A stretch of 64,000 nucleotides of DNA from contig NZ_FQWI01000001.1 of assembly GCF_900129615.1 (NCBI RefSeq), positions 496,001 through 560,000 of the forward strand, read 5' to 3'. This document shows positions 16,584 to 23,562 of the stretch, piece by piece. The notes under the pieces were generated by a model. It was given only the letters and a program-made list of their open reading frames with translations. It was not told the origin of the DNA and searched no databases. Position numbers and translations under genes: made by a program. The DNA is from Pectobacterium carotovorum (GTDB lineage: Bacteria; Pseudomonadota; Gammaproteobacteria; Enterobacterales; Enterobacteriaceae). How positions within the stretch are numbered: position 1 is the stretch's first letter; every line of letters starts with the position of its first letter.

Positions 16584-18290
16584 ATGAAAAGATTTGCGCT
16601 GTCGCTCCTTGCGGGTTTGGTCGCTTTACAGGCCAGCGCCGCTACGCCTGACCGCCTCACCATCGTCAATCAGTATGTGGATAACGTGCTGACCAAAGCC
16701 GGTGACCACTATCACGGTCAGTCGCCTACGCCATTACTTGCTGATGGTGTCGATCCTCGCACGGGCAAACAGATGGAGTGGATCTTCCCCGATGGTCGCC
16801 ACGCCGTGTTATCCAACTTTTCCGCACAGCAGAACCTGATGCGCGTGCTGGTCGGGCTCAGCAACCTGAGCGGGAACCCCAGCTATAAGCAACGTGCCGA
16901 AGCGATTGTGAAATACCATTTTCAACATTATCAGGATGAGAGCGGCCTGCTGATTTGGGGCGGCCACCGTTTTGTGGATCTAAAAACGCTGCAACCGGAA
17001 GGCCCCAGCGAAAAAGAGATGGTGCATGAGCTGAAAAATGCCTATCCCTACTACGATTTGATGTTCAGCGTCGATAAAGACGCAACCGCACGCTTTATTC
17101 GCGGTTTCTGGAATGCGCACGTTTATGACTGGAAGATTATGGAAACCAGTCGCCACGGTAAATACGGGCAAAAAATAGGTGCGCTCTGGCAAAGTCCGTT
17201 TGAGCAACAGCCGCCCTTCTTCGCCACCAAAGGCCTCAGCTTCCTGAATGCAGGGAACGATCTGATCTATTCCGCATCACTGCTGTACAAATACAATAAA
17301 GAAGACGGCGCGCTGGTCTGGGCAAAACGTCTGGCACAGCAGTATGTGCTGCCACGGGATAAAGCGACTGGGCTCGGCGTGTATCAGTTTACGCAGGCGC
17401 TGAAGCGCGATGAAACTACCGACGATGCCGATACGCATTCCAAATACGGCGATCGCGCCCAGCGTCAATTTGGCCCAGAGTTCGGCCCCACTGCGCTGGA
17501 AGGCAATATGATGCTGAAAGGACGCACCAGTACGATCTATTCCGAAAATGCGCTCATGCAGCTCCAGTTGGGTAAAGATTTAGGTGCGGAAGGCAAAGAA
17601 CTTCTGACGTGGACAACCGATGGCCTGAAAGCCTTTGCCAAATATGCCTATAACGAGTCGGATAACACGTTCCGCCCGATGTTGGCTAACGGCAAAGATC
17701 TCTCCAACTACGTTCTGCCGCGTGACGGTTACTACGGCAAAAAAGGCACCGTGATCAAGCCTTATCCTGCGGATAATTCATTCCTGCTTTCCTATGCTCG
17801 CGCCTATACCGTGTTACCGGACGCCGAGCTGTGGCGTGTCGCACGCGGCATCGCTCGCGCACAGGGGTTGGGTGAGTTAGGTTCAGCACCGGGTAAAGAC
17901 GTTAAAGTGGATCTCGCCACCAAGAACAACGATCCTTACGCCCTGTTCGCGCTGCTGGATCTGTATCAGGCTAGCAAAGTGAAAGACTATCTGTCGCTGG
18001 CGGAAAAAGTGGGCGATAACATTATCAGCACGCGTTATCAAAACGGCTTCTTTATGGCCGAGCCCAACAGACAATATGCCGATGTCGATACCATCGAGCC
18101 TTATGCCCTGTTAGCGCTGGAAGCTGCGGTGCGCAATCAGCCACAGTCCGTTGCACCGTTCCTGAATGGTGCGGGCTTCACTGAAGGCGGCTACCGTATG
18201 GAAGATGGTTCAACTCGCGTGTCCACTCGCGATAACGAGATCTTCCTGTTGAACGTTGGCGAAACGTTGAAACCCAACAACAAGAAATAA
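16584..18290 (+). CDS. Periplasmic pectate lyase, polysaccharide lyase family 2
   Basis: The 568-residue protein matches family PL2 pectate lyases, which use an (alpha/alpha)7 barrel and beta-elimination to cut oligogalacturonates, usually from the chain end. Recognisable stretches include MEWIFPDGRHAVLSNFSAQQNLMRVL, LLIWGGHRFVDLKTL and HELKNAYPYYDLM. Unlike the cytoplasmic PelW type, it begins with a clear signal peptide (MKRFALSLLAGLVALQASA), so it should act in the periplasm on oligomers brought in by the KdgM-like porins immediately upstream. This is a coherent uptake and trimming path. The gene name used for the periplasmic enzyme varies, so I give none. Confidence 0.88.
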   Translation: MKRFALSLLAGLVALQASAATPDRLTIVNQYVDNVLTKAGDHYHGQSPTPLLADGVDPRTGKQMEWIFPDGRHAVLSNFSAQQNLMRVLVGLSNLSGNPSYKQRAEAIVKYHFQHYQDESGLLIWGGHRFVDLKTLQPEGPSEKEMVHELKNAYPYYDLMFSVDKDATARFIRGFWNAHVYDWKIMETSRHGKYGQKIGALWQSPFEQQPPFFATKGLSFLNAGNDLIYSASLLYKYNKEDGALVWAKRLAQQYVLPRDKATGLGVYQFTQALKRDETTDDADTHSKYGDRAQRQFGPEFGPTALEGNMMLKGRTSTIYSENALMQLQLGKDLGAEGKELLTWTTDGLKAFAKYAYNESDNTFRPMLANGKDLSNYVLPRDGYYGKKGTVIKPYPADNSFLLSYARAYTVLPDAELWRVARGIARAQGLGELGSAPGKDVKVDLATKNNDPYALFALLDLYQASKVKDYLSLAEKVGDNIISTRYQNGFFMAEPNRQYADVDTIEPYALLALEAAVRNQPQSVAPFLNGAGFTEGGYRMEDGSTRVSTRDNEIFLLNVGETLKPNNKK

Positions 18291-18307
18291 GCGTTAATCC
18301 TCAACAC

Positions 18308-18333
18308 GCCAATGGTGGTTCGCTGCCATTGGC
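18308..18333. terminator. Stem-loop after the pectate lyase gene
   Basis: GCCAATGG and CCATTGGC form a perfect 8-bp stem with a 10-base loop, 18 bases after the stop. The following sequence AATCCCCTCTT is only weakly T-rich. Confidence 0.5.
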
Positions 18334-18492
18334 AATCCCCTCTTGCTTACTCTGCTCAACCCTGAACCGAACAAGACCGACATTATCGGGTGTGATACTT
18401 CATCGCGTGGTGCTTAATCATGTGGTTTTACAGGATGCAATGCCGGCCACGATTAACGTGACCAGCATGAAGTAACGCAATAATTTTAAGCG

Positions 18493-19614
18493 TTAGTTAA
18501 CCAGAGGCACATCTGGGTTCACACCAAGCCAGCCCGGCGTGGGTTCGCCTTTCGCTTCACCGACATACAGGCTCATCTGTGCGCGGAAGCGCTCGACCGC
18601 ACCGCGATCGTACATGAAATCAGCAAATGCCTGCGGACGAGTGTTACGGTATTCCCAGATATGTTTGTAACCTACTGGCGGCTCAACGTCGGTACGCACC
18701 GACCACATACGTGAAACCTGAGTTTGCGTTTGCGGATCCAGCACCCAGCTCAGGTACAGCTTGGCACTTTCCGGGTGTTTCGCCTGTTTGAAGATGGCGG
18801 CACGTTGCGCCCAGGAGACAAAAGGATCGGACTTCGGCAGCACAAAGCGGGTCACCGCATCTGCTGCTGGCACAAGCGCACCGGAACTGGTAAAGGTCGC
18901 GCTGTATTTTCCTGTCGCGATTTCAGCGCCGGGCACGTTGGTGCCGCGCACATAGACGGGATCCTGCTCCTGCAATTTTTTCACAAAATCCCAGCCGTAT
19001 TTATCCACGGCCAGTTTGTACCAGAACAGTACCGCATCGTCGTCGTTCGGATAAGCCAGAATCAAATTGCCTCTCAGGTTGGGACGAAGGTAGTCATTAA
19101 CTTCACGCGGCCAGGATTTTTCATCCAGAAGCTGGGTATTGACCAAATTACTGAATGCGATGACATAGGCACCGGTCCAGGCACCATCTGCATCACGAAA
19201 TTCCGGATAAATTTTGTCCCAGCCACGCGCTTTGTAATTCAGCAGCACGCCTTCTTTTTTCCAGCGTGGGAAATTCTGCACCGTTTGCAGTTGCACCACA
19301 TCAGGAATCAGGGTGCCGGTCGCCAGTTGGTTATCAATACGGGCGTCATGGTATTTGCTGTAATCGACAATCACATTCAGTTTCATGCCAGGAAAACGTG
19401 TCTCAAACGCTCGCTTGAAACCAGCCTGCTGTGACTGCACATCGCCACCGGCATAAACGGTAACCGTACCGCCTTCTCTCAACGCACTCTGATAGATTTG
19501 ATCCAGCGAGCGCGTCTCAATTTCGACGCCCGCCTGACTTTGCCCGACGCTGAGCCCGGCCATCATGGCCAGCATCAGCACTGTTTTCTTCAGGTACTTC
19601 CCAGTGTATTGCAT
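18493..19614 (-). CDS. ABC-type solute-binding protein (iron/sugar-acid binding fold), orphan
   Basis: This 373-residue periplasmic protein has a signal peptide ending at SQA and a type 2 periplasmic binding fold of the ferric-iron binding-protein group (GGTVTVYAGGDVQSQQAGFKRAFETRFPGMKLNV, PDVVQLQTVQNFPRW, YPNDDDAVLFWYKLA, ESAKLYLSWVLDPQTQ). Start at 19614 was chosen because AAGGAAA lies just before it; an earlier GTG would add five residues. The ligand is unknown: the conserved tyrosine pair of true iron binders is not obvious. No permease or ATPase gene is adjacent, so it either serves a transporter elsewhere or is a stranded component. It converges on the pectate lyase gene. Confidence 0.8.
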   Translation of the reverse strand: MQYTGKYLKKTVLMLAMMAGLSVGQSQAGVEIETRSLDQIYQSALREGGTVTVYAGGDVQSQQAGFKRAFETRFPGMKLNVIVDYSKYHDARIDNQLATGTLIPDVVQLQTVQNFPRWKKEGVLLNYKARGWDKIYPEFRDADGAWTGAYVIAFSNLVNTQLLDEKSWPREVNDYLRPNLRGNLILAYPNDDDAVLFWYKLAVDKYGWDFVKKLQEQDPVYVRGTNVPGAEIATGKYSATFTSSGALVPAADAVTRFVLPKSDPFVSWAQRAAIFKQAKHPESAKLYLSWVLDPQTQTQVSRMWSVRTDVEPPVGYKHIWEYRNTRPQAFADFMYDRGAVERFRAQMSLYVGEAKGEPTPGWLGVNPDVPLVN

Positions 19615-20115
19615 TGTGATTTCCTTCACTTAATGAATAAAACCCGTACCGACAAACGACAACGATCAGCCGTTAAAACGGCAACGGTCTAACCAGCGGA
19701 TCGCAAGCCAGCGACGCGCAGGATCGGATCGACGAGGTGGAATCGTCAAAAATAAATCAGAATAGAACGCGCATAGTCCTTCATTAATATATCTCCCGCC
19801 CGAGGATAATCTCCCCGATTCCATTAGGACATTTAGCCTTGAGTTTACAGGATTAAATAAAAACACATACGAAGAAAAAGCGAACAATATAGTTAAAAAT
19901 ATTGAATAGCTAAAATGAGATTACGCTTTCATGCGGGACAGATGCAATATCATAAAAAGATAGGATGGGATTATTTATCTTATGAAATGATTTAAATTTT
20001 AATGATATTACTTAATACCATACCAAAATGGAAATATTAGGATTGTGATTTATTTCTCATTTAATCCCTAAAAATAAAAGCATGAAAATTATTACTACCC
20101 GATTAAAATTGAGCA
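19615..20115. other. AT-rich intergenic region, no gene seen
   Basis: About 500 bases between the binding protein and the immunity array. A 73-codon minus-strand frame (19666-19887) lacks a plausible start context and protein-like composition. The part beyond about 19860 is very AT-rich, marking the edge of the acquired array. Confidence 0.5.
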
Positions 20116-20187
20116 TTTATCAGTCATCGTGGCACAGGCATCACCGTTGAACACGGCCAACTGCTGATACGCATTGTGGCTGAATGA
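20116..20187 (+). pseudogene. SymE-like C-terminal tail remnant, copy 1
   Basis: A plus-strand frame reads RGTGITVEHGQLLIRIVAE then stop. It matches the end of SymE-family type I toxins (pattern G..V.V....L.I). There is no upstream start or body. Three similar tails (21827, 22534, 23135) lie on the same strand, each next to the end of a minus-strand immunity-type gene. Confidence 0.6.
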
Positions 20188-20193
20188 CAGACA

Positions 20194-20218
20194 AAAAATC
20201 CAGGCCTTTTAGGGGCCG
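20194..20218 (-). terminator. Terminator of the last immunity gene in the array
   Basis: On the minus strand a GGCC/GGCC stem is followed by TGGATTTTTT, 20 bases beyond the stop at 20238. It sits between the immunity gene and the SymE-like tail. Confidence 0.6.
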
Positions 20219-20237
20219 AGATCCTCTGACTACTTCA

Positions 20238-20609
20238 TCACATTAGTTCATATTTATTTTCTGATATTTTTTGTAAAATCCCAGACTCCACCATTCCATC
20301 TAACGCCCACTTTATTTCATGATCATTACATGATGAAAAGTATTGAGATAAGCGCCATATATCTATCAACTTGGGATTTTTGATATTGTTAATATCTATC
20401 ACCATCTCTTTTTTATCGTTGCTTATTAAAAATTTAATACCTATACCATGTTTAATAAAAACCCATTCATCATCATTAACAAAAACAGTCCCTTTCTTAG
20501 GGAAGTCCAGTAAGAAGTCGAAATCCTTTAAACTTGGATACGCGATAAAGAAAGCCTTCATTAACATCTCTTGAAGATTGATAAAATTGACAATTTCTCT
20601 TTCGTTCAT
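20238..20609 (-). CDS. Putative immunity protein (DUF6896-like)
   Basis: A 123-residue cytoplasmic protein with WVFIKHGIGIKFLISND, MVIDINN, and PKLIDIWRLSQYFSS. This HG.G..F / ID / D.WRL..Y pattern recalls the DUF6896 family, which is common in polymorphic-toxin immunity loci. It is AT-rich, lies in the array downstream of hecA, and is followed by a terminator and a SymE-like tail, like the other cassettes. Its toxin is not present here, so it probably protects against HecA variants carried by related strains (inference). The family call is from memory of motif shape only. Confidence 0.6.
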   Translation of the reverse strand: MNEREIVNFINLQEMLMKAFFIAYPSLKDFDFLLDFPKKGTVFVNDDEWVFIKHGIGIKFLISNDKKEMVIDINNIKNPKLIDIWRLSQYFSSCNDHEIKWALDGMVESGILQKISENKYELM

Positions 20610-20613
20610 TATA

Positions 20614-20718
20614 TCAATACCTTACCATTACCCCATCGGATTCACGCAAAAGTTGATCGCCTTGTTCTTTCGTAACCTCATGTATGCTAATCGGACAGGT
20701 TAATTGACATGAAACCAT
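20614..20718 (-). CDS. Possible 34-aa small protein in the immunity array
   Basis: An ATG at 20718 is preceded by TGAGGGATTAAAT, a good ribosome site, and opens 34 codons (MVSCQLTCPISIHEV ... GVMVRY). It stops four bases before the next ATG at 20609, so the two could be coupled. No family is recognised. It may be a real small gene or the front of a truncated one. Confidence 0.35.
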   Translation of the reverse strand: MVSCQLTCPISIHEVTKEQGDQLLRESDGVMVRY

Positions 20719-20754
20719 ATTTAATCCCTCATAAGAATATTATAAATTCGCATT

Positions 20755-21060
20755 CTATTTTTTTTCATAAAATACAACTTCCAGTTGATGGGATTCATCC
20801 TTTTCCCAATCAATAACAGCATCCCTAAGTATTTCAAGATAAATTTTCAATTCAAAATCAGGAATGTTAGGCAATGAGTCATGTTCGATAACTATCTTAG
20901 TGTAACTAATCCATTCAAAATCACGAAGGCAATCATATAATGAATTCCAATTGAAACCGAAATATCCAGGAAACCATAACAAGTAATACATTGATTTTAA
21001 AAATTCATCTGCACTTGAAATCAATGGATCAAGCCTTACAAAAAAACTCTTCATTGTCAT
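20755..21060 (-). CDS. Barstar-like ribonuclease inhibitor (immunity protein)
   Basis: A 101-residue protein with the barstar signature FPGYFGFNWNSLYDCLRDFEWI, followed by a beta strand (KIVIEHDSLPN) and the C-terminal helix and strand (DAVIDWEKDESHQLEVVFYEK). Barstar proteins bind and block barnase-type RNases, and barstar-like genes act as immunity proteins in contact-dependent and type VI toxin loci. No matching RNase toxin is encoded here, so it is an orphan in the array downstream of hecA. It starts at MTMKSFF (21060) or MKSFF (21054). Confidence 0.8.
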   Translation of the reverse strand: MTMKSFFVRLDPLISSADEFLKSMYYLLWFPGYFGFNWNSLYDCLRDFEWISYTKIVIEHDSLPNIPDFELKIYLEILRDAVIDWEKDESHQLEVVFYEKK

Positions 21061-21282
21061 ATGACACTGAAGGGGATTTGAATTTAAAAAAAGAGTCTAA
21101 ATCATTATCAGTCATAATTATCGCATCTTATTTTATGCTACCTAGTGATATCAACGTAGGCGACACTATCATCGTCTACGTCAAGAACCGGTGACCATCA
21201 ATGGACCGACACTTATTGCATCGAGACAACTGAAGAACACTTTTCTGCCAATTTTATTCTCCGGTTTTAGTCGGGAATTTTT

Positions 21283-21519
21283 TCATCGCATCCTAAATCG
21301 AAGCATCAACCAAATTCCTAATGCAGCAATAGGTCCAGTTATGGCCCCCAATGTAAAACAATCTATTGCTGTCTCCCATGTGAAATTAAATAATCCATTC
21401 TTCAAAAATAAAACGATACTAAACATTAAATTTAACAAAAGAAATAATAAAAACATTGCCATAATACAAGAAAACATCAGATAGGAAAAAACATTCAACT
21501 TTATCTTCTCATTTTTCAT
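21283..21519 (-). CDS. Small two-segment membrane protein, putative immunity to a pore-forming toxin
   Basis: A 78-residue protein with one long hydrophobic segment (YLMFSCIMAMFLLFLLLNLMFSIV), the motif FLKNGLFNFTWETA, and a second segment (GAITGPIAALGIWLML). It is a paralogue of the 81-residue protein at 22675-22920 (shared FLKxGxFxFxW and GIWLM). Its start overlaps the stop of a broken hecA fragment by 11 bases, the same overlap seen for its paralogue. Small inner-membrane immunity proteins usually counter ionophore-type toxins, so the lost HecA tip was probably pore-forming (inference). Confidence 0.62.
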   Translation of the reverse strand: MKNEKIKLNVFSYLMFSCIMAMFLLFLLLNLMFSIVLFLKNGLFNFTWETAIDCFTLGAITGPIAALGIWLMLRFRMR

Positions 21520-21813
21520 TTCTTATATCCTTTACCTTATTTTCTGTATATTTCCCACCGACTTCAGCACCAATCGCCCCCACCACCGTGTACGCCATCG
21601 CGTTTGCTGCGATATCCGATGTCGTGATTTTGCTTTCGTCCTTCGGTATCGTGACGTCTTTCACCAATTGTGCCAGATACGGCGATGCACCGCAGGCAAT
21701 CGCTGCCCGCTAGTGCCTGGATCGGGCTGAGCGCGTTGTTAGCTTGCTCAACGTCACGGCTCATCGTGGCGATATCCTGCACCTGCTTCGCCGTATCCCG
21801 CAACAACAGGCTG
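21509..21813 (-). pseudogene. hecA 3' fragment with internal deletion and frameshift
   Basis: Minus-strand sequence repeats two parts of hecA: LLLRDTAKQVQDIATMSRDVEQANNALSPI (as at about 25260-25350) is joined directly to QALAGSD and, after a frameshift near 21710, to YLAQLVKDVTIPKDESKI and SDIAANAMA (as at about 24800-24970). Roughly 280 bases of hecA between these parts are missing. The tail ends GGKYTENKVKDIRNEK and overlaps the next immunity gene by 11 bases. This is a displaced toxin-end remnant, not a working gene. Confidence 0.82.
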
Positions 21814-21826
21814 CAAGTCATCTAGA

Positions 21827-21919
21827 AGCTTGCTGGAAACAGCGGGATTTGGGACAGATATCCCAGTAGCAATAACCATTGAGCACAGCCATCTGCTGAT
21901 ACGCACTGTAACTGAGTGA
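21827..21919 (+). pseudogene. SymE-like C-terminal tail remnant, copy 2
   Basis: The plus strand reads SLLETAGFGTDIPVAITIE then HSHLLIRTVTE and stop. LLETAGF.T..PV is the clearest match in the window to the SymE tail (WLxxAGF.tG.pV.V). No start or upstream domain remains. Confidence 0.68.
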
Positions 21920-21925
21920 CAGATG

Positions 21926-21953
21926 CAAAAATCCCAGCTCTTTTAGAGGCTGG
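21926..21953 (-). terminator. Terminator of the 156-aa immunity-type gene
   Basis: On the minus strand CCAGC pairs with GCTGG around a 10-base loop, followed by GATTTTTGC. It starts seven bases past the stop at 21960. Confidence 0.68.
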
Positions 21954-21959
21954 AATTAG

Positions 21960-22430
21960 TCATTTATAATAATTGATACCTTCATCGTATTCATATGATA
22001 AAGGTAAAGAATTAAAAATATTTATTTCATCTCCAATATTTACAATAATCAAATTTAAATCACCTTCAAAAACCAACTTTATTCCTACATAAGAATTTTC
22101 TATCGAAGAAAATATCGAATAAATCTCTAATACTTCCTTCCCAGCATAGTCAATGAATAATGCAAATTTCGACATATCCATAATTACTTCCTTACCGTAT
22201 TCGCCAAGATCACTTTCATGAATAGGCGAGTCCGTAAGTTCAAGTGTTGACCCATCTTTACCGCAGACGAAATTGACTAATCCTTCTGGGTTAGAAAAAA
22301 TAAACTGCAATTTTTGAGGATGATAAAAATCAGGTGTATCAAGTTCATATACAAGCCCTCTCACACCTAAAAGCCGTTCATTAATAACACTACTTGCCCA
22401 TTTTCTATATTTCCCTAAAAATTTAATCAT
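21960..22430 (-). CDS. Putative immunity protein, unknown family (156 aa)
   Basis: I do not recognise the family. The protein is predicted soluble and acidic, with alternating beta strands (GLVYELDTPDFYHPQKLQFIF; LVFEGDLNLIIVNIGDEINIF) and a helix-rich start. A good ribosome site (GGGAGATCCTAA) precedes the ATG at 22430. Position suggests function: a short hecA scrap lies upstream, a terminator and SymE-like tail lie downstream, and base composition is AT-rich like its neighbours. It probably neutralises a HecA/CdiA toxin tip no longer encoded here. Confidence 0.55.
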   Translation of the reverse strand: MIKFLGKYRKWASSVINERLLGVRGLVYELDTPDFYHPQKLQFIFSNPEGLVNFVCGKDGSTLELTDSPIHESDLGEYGKEVIMDMSKFALFIDYAGKEVLEIYSIFSSIENSYVGIKLVFEGDLNLIIVNIGDEINIFNSLPLSYEYDEGINYYK

Positions 22431-22517
22431 TTAGGATCTCCCTTTAATGCATGCTAGTAATTCCGTCTTTTAGAATCGTGACAATATCACAGCATCCCAC
22501 AAAGCAGACTGTCGCCT

Positions 22518-22531
22518 CTCACCGCCGCATA
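22518..22531 (-). pseudogene. Tiny hecA scrap upstream of the 156-aa gene
   Basis: CTCACCGCCGCATA is identical to hecA at 25352-25365 (the YAAVSD codons), and similarity fades on both sides. It is short, so chance is possible, but it sits exactly where the other cassettes have hecA fragments. Confidence 0.4.
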
Positions 22532-22533
22532 AG

Positions 22534-22620
22534 AGTGGCTTAAAACTCGGTGTTAATACTGGACAATCCGTTATCGTCACCGTTGAACGCGGTAAACTGG
22601 TGCTTAAACCAAAACTGAAG
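22534..22620 (+). pseudogene. SymE-like C-terminal tail remnant, copy 3
   Basis: The plus strand reads GLKLGVNTGQSVIVTVERGK followed by LVLKPKLKR. The NTGQSVIVTVERGKLV core is nearly the same as in copy 4 (23135-23221). The normal stop seems lost, as the frame runs on. Confidence 0.62.
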
Positions 22621-22640
22621 CGCTGGCCGATAAAGAGAAA

Positions 22641-22661
22641 ATCCCGGATTAAGGTCGGGAT
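22641..22661 (-). terminator. Terminator of the 81-aa membrane immunity gene
   Basis: ATCCCG and CGGGAT form a stem with a 9-base loop. On the minus strand it is followed by a TTTTCTCTTT tract, 14 bases after the stop at 22675. Confidence 0.68.
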
Positions 22662-22674
22662 CTTTGAACATATT

Positions 22675-22920
22675 TTATTTACCTCTATTCACCTTGAGCC
22701 GGGACATAAGCCAGATTCCTATCCCTAAGGGGACTCCCCCAGATAGGCCTTTTCTAGCAGAGTCAATAACTACGTTCTGCCACGAAAAGTAAAAAAAGCC
22801 ATCCTTAAGAAAGAATACAGATGCGATACCTAATCTAATAAGAAGCATAGTTAAAGCAATGAGTACAGTGAATGACGTGATTAGAACCAAAAGAGTTTTA
22901 ATCCCTACTTTATTTGCCAT
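22675..22920 (-). CDS. Small two-segment membrane protein, putative immunity to a pore-forming toxin
   Basis: An 81-residue protein with two hydrophobic segments (TLLVLITSFTVLIALTMLLI and GGVPLGIGIWLMSRL) separated by FLKDGFFYFSWQNVVIDSA. It is a paralogue of the 78-residue protein at 21283-21519. The ATG overlaps the end of a hecA-derived remnant by 11 bases, matching the layout of its paralogue and suggesting one ancestral toxin-immunity junction. Protection of the inner membrane against an ionophore-type HecA tip is the likely role, inferred from topology and context only. Confidence 0.62.
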   Translation of the reverse strand: MANKVGIKTLLVLITSFTVLIALTMLLIRLGIASVFFLKDGFFYFSWQNVVIDSARKGLSGGVPLGIGIWLMSRLKVNRGK

Positions 22921-23105
22921 TTTGATTATTCCTGATTGCCTTTACTTGGTTCTCCGCCTCAGAAGTCGCTGCTTCTGAACTCAAAGCACCGACTACCGCC
23001 CCTACAGATTCCGCAGCTCTATCTGAAACAATATCGCCATCGTCGAGAGCATACTGACACTCATCGATGGACTGGCGCTGAGGCCGATGGCATTCAACAC
23101 CATCC
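22910..23105 (-). pseudogene. hecA 3' fragment, frameshifted and recombined
   Basis: The right part (about 23038-23105) repeats the hecA stretch coding IGLSASPSMSGSMLSTLAM with changes and is out of frame with the rest. The left part codes GAVVGALSSEAATSEAENQVKAIRNNQNGK, similar in shape to the tail of the fragment at 21509 (VVGAIGAE...ENKVKDIRNEK). The two parts were joined by a deletion. The second part may be the true C-terminus of a lost HecA toxin. Confidence 0.72.
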
Positions 23106-23134
23106 AACTTGTAGCTCAAACTCAGCTTCAAGCC

Positions 23135-23221
23135 ACTGAAATAAATTTCAACACCGACCAGTCAGTTATCGTTACCGTTGAGCGGGGTAAACTGGTGATT
23201 GAGACTGCACTTAGGTTCTGA
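23135..23221 (+). pseudogene. SymE-like C-terminal tail remnant, copy 4
   Basis: The plus strand reads TEINFNTDQSVIVTVERGKL then VIETALRF and stop. The core agrees closely with copy 3. It lies between the hecA remnant and the terminator of the hecA-linked immunity gene. Confidence 0.62.
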
Positions 23222-23224
23222 CGG

Positions 23225-23258
23225 TAAAAATGACGTTCCCAGCGCAAAGGCCGGGATC
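23225..23258 (-). terminator. Probable terminator of the hecBA-immunity operon
   Basis: On the minus strand TCCC/GGGA with flanking bases can pair, followed by ACGTCATTTTTA. The stem is weak. The position, 16 bases after the immunity stop and beside a SymE-like tail, matches the other cassettes. Confidence 0.45.
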
Positions 23259-23273
23259 GTTATCAGTTAGGAG

Positions 23274-23561
23274 CTATTTATTAAACAAGGGATTATTTTT
23301 TACAATAGAGCAAATCTTATCTGTTATCAAATCTATATCTCCACCATATTGTCCTCTATCTACCATCATTCTAAAATCGCTCATAATATTTTTATTTATG
23401 TTACACATTCCATTAACATCTCTATTTTCAAGTATGTGAACGGCCTTTTTCAGACAAGAATAGGCAGATTCACTACTCCCATCATTCTTCAAGTAAATAA
23501 TAACTTGCTCTAGCAAAATTATTAATTTCTTTACATCATCTATATCATTATCGGTTAACAA
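23274..23561 (-). CDS. Cognate immunity protein for the HecA C-terminal toxin (CdiI-type)
   Basis: A 95-residue, mostly helical, acidic protein (DDVKKLIILLEQVIIYLKND; AYSCLKKAVHILE) lying directly after hecA. It starts with TTG at 23561, one base past the hecA stop, with an AGAGGAAAG ribosome site inside the last hecA codons. In CdiA/FHA-type loci the gene at this position encodes the immunity protein that binds the toxin tip and protects sibling cells, so that role is assigned by position. No known immunity family is recognised. The low GC content matches the toxin-coding end of hecA, consistent with the pair moving together. Confidence 0.72.
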   Translation of the reverse strand: MLTDNDIDDVKKLIILLEQVIIYLKNDGSSESAYSCLKKAVHILENRDVNGMCNINKNIMSDFRMMVDRGQYGGDIDLITDKICSIVKNNPLFNK

Positions 23562-23562
23562 A

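Noticed and set aside
19666-19887. 73-codon minus-strand frame upstream of the binding protein
   Set aside because: Basic, low-quality translation with no ribosome site; the region more likely holds the promoter.
21564-21821. 85-codon frame as an intact small gene
   Set aside because: It is hecA sequence that goes out of frame part way through, so only a remnant.
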